Shown here piece by piece: positions 34,455 to 37,314 of a stretch of 37,314 nt of DNA. The position numbers and the translations under genes are program-made. Where the stretch lies: the NCBI GenBank assembly GCA_016937945.1, contig JAFGVP010000138.1, forward strand, positions 1-37,314, written 5' to 3'. The notes under the pieces are model-generated. The model ran no database searches. It had not been told where the DNA came from and saw nothing but the letters and a program-made list of their open reading frames with translations. Source of the DNA: Pontiellaceae bacterium (GTDB lineage Bacteria; Verrucomicrobiota; Kiritimatiellia; Kiritimatiellales; Pontiellaceae). How positions within the stretch are numbered: the first letter of the stretch is position 1; every line of letters starts with the position of its first letter.

Positions 34455-34568
34455 AAAACGACCCAAAAGGGACATCATACGGATTCGGGATATTTTGAGC
34501 GATCAAAAGCTCAAACTTGCGATGTTCGGACGGAGTCGGAAGACTGTAAAGAGGACACTGGAAAATCG

Positions 34569-34615
34569 TTCCCAACCAGTCCGGAAAAACAGAGAAAGGA
34601 AATCGAGCCTAACAG
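34569..34615 (+). repeat. 47-bp direct repeat, right copy
   Basis: This is the second copy of the 33036-33082 repeat, two mismatches in 47. It runs on into a complete terminator hairpin, so it is likely the intact version of the sequence broken at the left. Confidence 0.75.
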
Positions 34616-34626
34616 GCTTCCTTTTT
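34605..34626 (+). terminator. Rho-independent terminator at the right direct repeat
   Basis: GAGCCT (34605-34610) pairs with AGGCTT (34614-34619) across an AAC loop, with one G-T wobble, and CC-TTTTT follows. It would stop plus-strand transcription coming from the lipoprotein/IS side before the ars operon. The stretch from 34627 to 34767 holds no gene or site I recognise. Confidence 0.55.
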
Positions 34627-34767
34627 CGATATTAAGCGCGGCTTGAAGAATGTGATGTAACTGGTTTTAAATCAGCAAATTGAGGGAGAGTAGATTTAGG
34701 AGAGCGATTGTGTTTAGAGACCGCATCCTCCATGCCGGGGCAGGACATTCACGCTGATGGAATTATA

Positions 34768-34799
34768 ATTTGACATTTAGTCAAATAGCTAAATATAAG
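34768..34799 (+). promoter_or_regulatory. ars promoter with ArsR-type operator
   Basis: ATTTGAC (34768-34774) and GTCAAAT (34780-34786) form a perfect 7-bp inverted repeat with a 5-base spacer, the form of an ArsR-family operator. It covers the -35 hexamer TTGACA (34770-34775), which pairs with TATAAG (34794-34799) at an 18-base spacer. That places the start at or just beside the arsR ATG, so arsR may be leaderless; a TATAAT at 34764 could give an alternative start but lacks a -35. Confidence 0.65.
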
Positions 34800-34804
34800 G
34801 GGGC

Positions 34805-35179
34805 ATGAAAACGACATTGGGTATTCTGAAAGCACTGTCCGATCGAAACCGTTTGCGGATCGTGGCTGCATTGAGTCGGTATGAAGAACTGTGCGCCTGC
34901 CAGATTACAGAGCTGCTGCAGGTGACCGGCGCGACGGTATCGCGACATTTGAGTATTCTACAGCATGCCGGGCTGCTCAGCAGCCGGAAGGAGGGGCGCT
35001 GGATCTATTATCAGTTAGTTTATCCGGAAGGTTCGGATGCGGTTTTCACCTGGCTGGGAGCAACCTTTGCCGGCTCAATGGAGATTCAGGCGGATTCCGA
35101 AGTGCTGGATAAAATTGCATCCATTGATCGCGAAGAACTTTGCCGTTCCCAGCGCGGAGAAATCTGTTGTCCGAAATAG
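34805..35179 (+). CDS. arsR: ArsR-family arsenite-responsive repressor
   Basis: This 124-residue winged-helix repressor has the ArsR fold (MKTTLGILKALSDRNRLRIV at the start, TGATVSRHLSILQHAGLL recognition helix about 46-63) and the ELCACQ metal site with Cys30 and Cys32. A C-terminal CC pair (CCPK) may add a ligand. Arsenite binding would release it from the palindrome upstream, which overlaps its own promoter. AAGG is four bases before the ATG, unusually close for a ribosome binding site. It is 21 bases upstream of acr3, so both and arsC are probably one transcript. Confidence 0.88.
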   Translation: MKTTLGILKALSDRNRLRIVAALSRYEELCACQITELLQVTGATVSRHLSILQHAGLLSSRKEGRWIYYQLVYPEGSDAVFTWLGATFAGSMEIQADSEVLDKIASIDREELCRSQRGEICCPK

Positions 35180-35200
35180 TCATGTGCGAGGAATTGAATC

Positions 35201-36253
35201 ATGAGTGAAAAGCAGAAAACAGAGAGCGGCATCGGCTTTTTTGAAAAATATCTGACCGTGTGGGTTGCCCTGTGCATGGTTGCGGGGATTTTAATCGGGA
35301 AATATCTGCCGGCTATTCCGGAATTTTTAGGCAAACTGGAATATGCCAACGTCTCGGTTCCCGTGGCGGTTCTGATCTGGCTGATGATCTACCCGATGAT
35401 GATGAAGGTCGATTTCAAGAGCGTCCATGATGTCGGCAGGAATCCGAAGGGATTGTTTATCACCTGGATCGCTAATTGGCTGATCAAGCCGTTCACCATG
35501 TTCGGCATTGCATGGTTATTTTTTTATGTCCTCTTCAAGGCCTTGATTCCGGCGGAGCTGGCCCGGGACTATCTTGCCGGCGCAGTGTTGCTGGGGGCGG
35601 CGCCCTGTACGGCCATGGTATTTGTATGGAGTCACCTGACCAAAGGTAATCCGGCGTATACCGTGGTTCAGGTGGCTACCAACGACCTGATCATTCTGGT
35701 GGCGTTTGTGCCGATCGTAAAATTCCTGCTGGGTGTAAGTGATGTTTTCGTCCCCTGGGATACCTTGTTTCTTTCGGTGGTGCTGTTTGTGGTCATACCC
35801 TTGACGGGCGGCGCACTGACGCGCAGTCATGTACTGAAGACAAAGGGACAGGACTATTTTGAAAACAGGTTTCTGCCGAAGTTTAATCGTACCACCATCG
35901 CCGGCCTGCTGCTGACTCTCGTGATCATCTTTTCATTCCAGGGAAAAGTGATTCTTGAAAATCCACTGCATATCGGACTGATTGCGGTGCCGTTGATCAT
36001 TCAGACGGTCCTCATTTTCTTCGTGGCCTATTTGGCTGCGAAGGTCCTTCAGCTTCCGCACAATGTAGCAGCGCCGGCAGGAATGATCGGGGCTTCAAAC
36101 TTTTTTGAGCTGGCGGTGGCCGTTGCCATTGCGCTGTTCGGAACGACGTCTCCGGTTGCGCTTGCCACGATCGTTGGCGTATTGGTTGAAGTGCCTGTCA
36201 TGTTGGCGCTGGTCGGATTTGCCAACCGTACGACAAGCTGGTTTAGGAACTAG
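35201..36253 (+). CDS. acr3: Acr3-family arsenite efflux permease
   Basis: This 350-residue inner-membrane protein has about ten hydrophobic segments and the Acr3 signatures: the conserved Cys in GAAPCTAMVFVWS (fourth segment) and the Glu in GASNFFELAVAVA (ninth), which are needed for arsenite export. It would move arsenite out of the cell, using the proton gradient, after ArsC reduces arsenate. GAGGA stands before the ATG. It is not ArsB: the topology and motifs are Acr3 type. A 70-base gap precedes arsC. Confidence 0.92.
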   Translation: MSEKQKTESGIGFFEKYLTVWVALCMVAGILIGKYLPAIPEFLGKLEYANVSVPVAVLIWLMIYPMMMKVDFKSVHDVGRNPKGLFITWIANWLIKPFTMFGIAWLFFYVLFKALIPAELARDYLAGAVLLGAAPCTAMVFVWSHLTKGNPAYTVVQVATNDLIILVAFVPIVKFLLGVSDVFVPWDTLFLSVVLFVVIPLTGGALTRSHVLKTKGQDYFENRFLPKFNRTTIAGLLLTLVIIFSFQGKVILENPLHIGLIAVPLIIQTVLIFFVAYLAAKVLQLPHNVAAPAGMIGASNFFELAVAVAIALFGTTSPVALATIVGVLVEVPVMLALVGFANRTTSWFRN

Positions 36254-36323
36254 GATATAGAACTGCTGAAGGCGCAGAGAATCCGTTCTGCGAGGAATCA
36301 TTACGACAGGGGAGGAATAAAAT

Positions 36324-36773
36324 ATGTCTGACAAAATCAATCTACTGTATCTCTGTACCGGAAACTCGTGCCGTAGCCAGATGGCTGAGGGATGGACGCG
36401 TGCGCTGAAGGGCGACGTGATCGAAGCCTATTCCGCCGGCATTGAAACCCACGGGCTTAACCCCAATGCGGTCAAGGTCATGGCCGAGGCCGGTGTGGAT
36501 ATTACGTCGCAGATGTCGCAGCACATCGATGAATTCAAAGAGGTAAAGCTCGATTATGTTATTACCGTTTGCAACCACGCTCACGAAACCTGTCCGTGGT
36601 TTCCGACCGACTGCGAAGTGATTCATGTTGGGTTTCAGGATCCGCCGAAGATGGCGCGTGAACTGGCCGCACAGGGCGGTTCAGAGGAAGAACAGCTCGA
36701 TTGCTACCGCACCGTGCGTGATGAAATCAAAGCCTTCGTTGAAACCCTGCCAGGTGTGCTTGAGCAGAAATAA
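36324..36773 (+). CDS. arsC: Thioredoxin-coupled arsenate reductase
   Basis: This 149-residue protein has the low-molecular-weight-phosphatase P-loop CTGNSCR (C11-X5-R17), the general acid Asp106 in FQDPP and the resolving Cys pair Cys83 and Cys90 (VCNHAHETCP). That places it in the thioredoxin-coupled class of arsenate reductases, which convert arsenate to arsenite for export by Acr3. The strong GGGGAGGAA ribosome binding site precedes the ATG. It closes the ars operon. Confidence 0.93.
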   Translation: MSDKINLLYLCTGNSCRSQMAEGWTRALKGDVIEAYSAGIETHGLNPNAVKVMAEAGVDITSQMSQHIDEFKEVKLDYVITVCNHAHETCPWFPTDCEVIHVGFQDPPKMARELAAQGGSEEEQLDCYRTVRDEIKAFVETLPGVLEQK

Positions 36774-36778
36774 ATCAT

Positions 36779-36803
36779 GCCCTGTTTCAATTTGAAACAG
36801 GGC
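36779..36803. terminator. Convergent terminator-like palindrome between arsC and DUF423
   Basis: GCCCTGTTTCAA and TTGAAACAGGGC form perfect 12-bp arms around a single base, between two converging genes. There is no T-run on either side, so it may rely on other factors or act as an RNA-end stabiliser. Confidence 0.5.
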
Positions 36804-36813
36804 CGTCAGATCA

Positions 36814-37191
36814 TCATGACTTGATCACAGAAACGGCAAGCAGTACCCAGCCGACGATGAATGCCAGCCCGCCGATCGGTGTGATCATACCGAGCTTCGT
36901 GATGCCGGTCAGGGCCATGACATAAAGACTGCCGGAGAAGAGCGTAATGCCGATCGTGAATGCCCAGCCGGCACCCCCGATCGCGCGTGCCGGAAGATGC
37001 AGGGCGAGCAGTCCAAGCAGCAGCAGGGCGAGCGTGTGATAAAACTGGTATTCAACCCCGGTCATCCAGTTTGCCAGCATCTTTTCGGAAAGCTTTTCCT
37101 TCAGTCCGTGCGCCCCGAATGCGCCCAGTATTACGCTTAGCGCACCGCTGAAAGATCCGATGGTCAGAAACAGTTTGGCTGTAGCATTCAT
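36814..37191 (-). CDS. DUF423-family membrane protein
   Basis: This 125-residue minus-strand protein has four hydrophobic segments and the DUF423 pattern AFGAHGLKEKL (about 24-34), the WMTGVEYQFYHTLALLLLG segment (about 42-60) and GWAFTIGITLFSGSLYVMALTG. Family members are small inner-membrane proteins of unknown function. AAGGAG lies seven bases before the ATG at 37191 on the minus strand. It is unrelated to arsenic resistance and probably marks the return to ordinary chromosomal sequence. Confidence 0.88.
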   Translation of the reverse strand: MNATAKLFLTIGSFSGALSVILGAFGAHGLKEKLSEKMLANWMTGVEYQFYHTLALLLLGLLALHLPARAIGGAGWAFTIGITLFSGSLYVMALTGITKLGMITPIGGLAFIVGWVLLAVSVIKS

Positions 37192-37267
37192 GGTTGCTCC
37201 TTATTTTGTTTATCCTGAAAAACCATGCTTTCGTAAGCGTTCCGTATAGCACCTCTTGTTGAAATCA

Positions 37268-37314
37268 TCGTAGACGTCGTAGGCTTCGACCTATGACTTA
37301 TCCAACATCTACGA
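37268..37314. repeat. REP-like palindrome at the window end
   Basis: TCGTAGA (37268-37274) and TCTACGA (37308-37314) form outer arms. Inside them TCGTAGG pairs with CCTATGA across a CTTCGA loop, allowing one G-T wobble. The nested form recalls repetitive extragenic palindromes. It reaches the last base of the window and may continue. Confidence 0.4.

Noticed and set aside
34384..34635. An 83-codon plus-strand frame with an HTH-like look (IIRIRDILSDQ) at the insertion-sequence flank
   Set aside because: It runs across the insertion end, the direct repeat and the terminator, so it is more likely chance or a remnant than a gene.
33276..34646. A 456-codon plus-strand frame opposite the transposase
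   Set aside because: The minus strand encodes the complete DDE transposase; the plus-strand product has no domain.

Overview
The window looks like an accessory (genomic-island) stretch of a Gram-negative bacterial chromosome. Two lipoproteins with clear lipoboxes, a very large SpvB/RHS-type secreted protein and a secreted protein with thrombospondin type-3 calcium repeats suggest the PVC superphylum, perhaps Kiritimatiellota. That placement is inference from gene style: there is no rRNA, tRNA or other marker gene here. I see no CRISPR array.

Layout. (1) 1-7766 reads as the right part of an integrated phage or phage-like element. It holds the end of a virion/tail-type protein, a small gene, a four-gene amidoligase cassette (amidoligase, DUF5049 protein, class II glutamine amidotransferase, gamma-glutamylcyclotransferase-like protein), a sigma-region-4 regulator, a large serine recombinase, and two ParB/RepB-like proteins ending in a hairpin terminator. 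(2) 7990-22850 is a defence island. It holds an IetA/IetS-type AAA+ ATPase and subtilisin-like protease pair, then a type I restriction-modification operon (HTH protein, HsdM, Fic, HsdS, four-helix-bundle protein, HsdR), a DUF262/DUF1524 GmrSD-like nuclease, an HNH protein, a small ParB-like-motif protein and an ADP-ribosylglycohydrolase. (3) 23050-32986 is an exported-protein locus: a promoter, a leader with several hairpins, the calcium-repeat protein, a small membrane-anchored protein, a 2193-residue SpvB/VCBS/YD-repeat/RHS protein with a C-terminal HExxH domain, and two lipoprotein genes, the first a candidate immunity gene. (4) 33036-34626 holds an insertion sequence with near-matching terminal inverted repeats, and a 47-bp direct repeat on either side. 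(5) 34768-36773 is an arsenic-resistance operon (ArsR, Acr3, ArsC) behind a palindromic operator. It converges on a minus-strand DUF423 membrane protein gene, and a REP-like palindrome touches the window end.

How the parts work together. Genes within the first three blocks mostly overlap by a few bases or nearly touch, which implies co-transcription and translational coupling. The type I operon is the most notable. HsdS carries both a 12-bp coding repeat in the central helix, where similar repeats set target spacing in the EcoR124 family, and a perfect (AAGC)5 tract between its two recognition domains, where gain or loss of one unit stops translation within a few codons. An autoinhibited Fic enzyme sits between HsdM and HsdS. 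The amidoligase cassette has all the parts predicted to make and unmake a gamma-glutamyl-type amide, but its substrate is unknown. The RHS protein's C-terminal segment and the following lipoprotein genes are visibly AT-richer than the RHS core, as expected for an exchangeable toxin/immunity tip.
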